DNA of 64,000 nt from contig NZ_JACHIN010000004.1 in the NCBI RefSeq assembly GCF_014203235.1, positions 592,817-656,816 on the forward strand, given 5' to 3'. Below the pieces are notes generated by a model. It made no database searches. It was not told where the DNA came from and was given only the letters and a program-made list of their open reading frames with translations. A program made the position numbers and the translations under genes. Origin of the DNA: Nonomuraea endophytica (GTDB lineage: Bacteria > Actinomycetota > Actinomycetes > Streptosporangiales > Streptosporangiaceae). This document shows positions 62,646 through 64,000 of this stretch, in pieces (within the stretch, counting starts at the first letter, position 1; each line of letters opens with the position of its first letter).

Positions 62646-63401
62646 ATGCGTTTCAGCGACAAGGTCGTCCTGGTCACGGGTGGCGGGAGCGGGACCGGGC
62701 GGGCCACCGCGCGGGCGTTCGCGCGGGAGGGCGCCGCCGTGATGGTGGCGGGGCGCAACGTCGGCGCGCTGAAGGAGACCGTCGAGCTCATCGCCGCCGA
62801 CGGCGGCGAGGCCGCGTCCGTGGCCGCCGACGTGACGCGCGAGGACGACGTCGCCGCGATGGTGGCCGAGACCGTGCGCAGGTACGGCGGGCTGCACGTC
62901 GCCCACAACAACGCCGGCGTGCTCAGCGCGCTCGGCCCCGTCGCCGACCTCGACGCCGACACCTGGCGGCACGTCCTGGACGTCAACCTGACCGGCGTGT
63001 TCCTGTCGATGAAGCATGAGATCGCCCACATGCGCCTGCACGGCGGCGGCGCGATCGTCAACACCTCCTCCAACATCGGCGCGCACGGCCGCCGCCCCGG
63101 CTTCGCCGCCTACGGCACCTCCAAGGGCGCGGTGAGCGTGCTGACCAGGGCCGCGGCCATCGACCACGTCGGCGACGGCATCCGCGTCAACGCCGTCAGC
63201 CCCGGGGCCAACGAGGGTCCGATGTCGTCGTTGCCCGGCGAGAGTCACGAGGAGCGCGCCGCCCGCTTCGCGACGCTGATCCCGCTCGGCCGCATCGGCA
63301 CGCTGGACGAGGTGAGCGCGGCGGTGCTCTGGCTGGCCTCGGACGAGGCCGGCTTCGCCGTGGGCCACGACCTGGTGATCGACGGCGGCGTCACCGCCTG
63401 A
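62646..63401 (+). CDS. Short-chain dehydrogenase/reductase (classical SDR)
   Basis: This 251-residue NAD(P)H-linked oxidoreductase has the cofactor motif TGGGSGTGRATA, HNNAGV, the catalytic set NTSSNIGAHGRRPGFAAYGTSKGA with Ser, Tyr and Lys, and a C-terminal substrate loop ending DGGVTA, typical of classical SDRs with closed loops. The first glycine-rich motif has Thr in place of the usual Ile (GSGTG). A GAGGAG lies about eight bases before the ATG. It is probably repressed by the TetR gene just upstream and acts on a small carbonyl compound. Confidence 0.9.
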   Translation: MRFSDKVVLVTGGGSGTGRATARAFAREGAAVMVAGRNVGALKETVELIAADGGEAASVAADVTREDDVAAMVAETVRRYGGLHVAHNNAGVLSALGPVADLDADTWRHVLDVNLTGVFLSMKHEIAHMRLHGGGAIVNTSSNIGAHGRRPGFAAYGTSKGAVSVLTRAAAIDHVGDGIRVNAVSPGANEGPMSSLPGESHEERAARFATLIPLGRIGTLDEVSAAVLWLASDEAGFAVGHDLVIDGGVTA

Positions 63402-63527
63402 CCTCCGGCGGGGCGTACAGGCTCCAAAAGCCCCGAGAAATTGTGCGGACAGCCCGAGAGAGTCGCCTGAACTGGGGCGGAAGTGGCGTCGGCGATTTTG
63501 TCGGAGTCGATCTCTAACTTCACCGCC

Positions 63528-64000
63528 ATGACTGCCGTTCAGGCGTACTCCTACGCCGCACCCTCCTTCCTCGACGGCTCCCGGCTGGGCCTGTCCACCT
63601 CCGGCGGACGGGCGCTGTCCGGCCCGCTGCCCCGCCCGCGCTTCTTCAGCGGGCTGGTCACCGAGGCCGCCCCGGCCGCCGCCGGGCTGCTGGCCCTGTC
63701 GGACGTGGCGATGACCCGCTACCACCAGCCGCGGCCCGGCTGGACCCGCGACCCGGTGGTGACGTGCGACGGGCAGCGGCTGCGGATGGAGTCGTTCTCC
63801 GCGTGCGGCGGCGTCTACGCCCGGCTCGACCTGGCCGCGCTCGACGGCGACATCCTCGACCGCGGCACCACAAACGTCGACGTCAACGGCCCGCTGCGCG
63901 AGGCGCTGGCCCGCGTCGGCGGCAAGGACCCGCTCCACCTGGGCGTGGGCGCCGACGAGATGGCCGTCACCACGCTCGACGGCGCGGTCGTGGAGAAGAA
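63528..64000 (+). CDS. SWIM zinc-finger family protein, N-terminal part (cut by the window end)
   Basis: 157 residues are visible. They match the N-terminus of a group of actinomycete SWIM-family proteins: AYSYAAPSFL, ALSDVAMTRYHQPRPGW, DPVVTCDGQRLRMESFSACGGVYARLDL, RGTTNVDVNGPLREALARVGGKDPLHLGVGADE. The SWIM motif itself would lie further in, outside the window, so the family call rests on this opening. The frame is open to the end. It is a different gene from the truncated SWIM-type ORF at 6.8 kb and may begin another MoxR-type operon. Confidence 0.6.
   Translation, partial: MTAVQAYSYAAPSFLDGSRLGLSTSGGRALSGPLPRPRFFSGLVTEAAPAAAGLLALSDVAMTRYHQPRPGWTRDPVVTCDGQRLRMESFSACGGVYARLDLAALDGDILDRGTTNVDVNGPLREALARVGGKDPLHLGVGADEMAVTTLDGAVVEK

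Overview
The window is 64 kb of very GC-rich DNA (about 70 percent by eye) with dense coding on both strands, frequent GTG/TTG starts, 4-bp start/stop overlaps, GSII-type glutamine synthetase, furA-katG, an MsiK-type sugar ATPase and an ECF sigma factor. This points to a filamentous actinomycete, most likely a Streptosporangiaceae-type organism (Nonomuraea or a relative); the genus is inference. I see no rRNA, tRNA, CRISPR array, insertion sequence or phage.

Layout. 1-1.0 kb: the end of a DHA2-type MFS exporter. 1.0-7.8 kb: a minus-strand operon whose gene order is truncated SWIM-family protein, DUF5691, MoxR-type AAA ATPase, DUF5682, vWA protein. The SWIM-family gene has lost its N-terminal part and carries a helix-turn-helix-like leader instead. 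7.9-10.9 kb: a sugar ABC importer (binding lipoprotein plus two permeases) with no ATPase of its own; a candidate shared ATPase (MsiK/UgpC type) lies at 56.2-57.4 kb. 10.9-12.9 kb: a wrecked NACHT-LRR (NLR-like) gene that has lost its NTPase core. 12.9-15.1 kb: cupin (DUF985), ECF sigma factor, methyltransferase. 15.1-20.4 kb: a compact metabolic locus with sulfotransferase, FMN-dependent 2-hydroxyacid oxidase, a degenerate membrane-anchored P450-like protein, a polytopic membrane protein and an adenylate-forming ligase. 20.7-22.2 kb: aldehyde dehydrogenase.

22.3-29.3 kb holds the best candidate for an undescribed system. Four plus-strand genes lie in a tight run: a helical protein with a C-terminal membrane anchor, an HELGH metallopeptidase, a longer paralogue in which that motif has become REAGA, and a 1171-residue TPR protein. 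A perfect hairpin buries the ribosome binding site of the first gene.

29.4-41 kb: a shortened CehA-like protein, then a long minus-strand run. From its 5' end this has an MFS transporter, a lipoprotein, a P450, a small Rossmann-like protein, an S-adenosylhomocysteinase homologue, a complete ECF importer (fused double ATPase, S component, T component), a nucleoside-deaminase-type amidohydrolase, a nitrate/nitrite-sensing (NIT) histidine kinase and glnII. 43-47.6 kb: an FtsH-like AAA protease with unusual low-complexity and membrane C-terminal regions, two lipoproteins and a short CMD-family protein. 47.6-51.4 kb: flippase, PQQ-type sugar dehydrogenase with flavodoxin-like protein, SDR. 51.4-54.1 kb: furA-katG. 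54.2-56 kb: a YqhA-family membrane protein among three tiny secreted peptides. 56.2-58.7 kb: msiK divergent from a lacI-type regulator with operator-like palindromes. 58.7-64 kb: glutathione peroxidase, a secreted transglycosylase-like protein, a TetR gene divergent from a di-iron ferritin-like protein, a second TetR with an SDR sharing an upstream motif, and the start of a SWIM-family gene cut by the window end.
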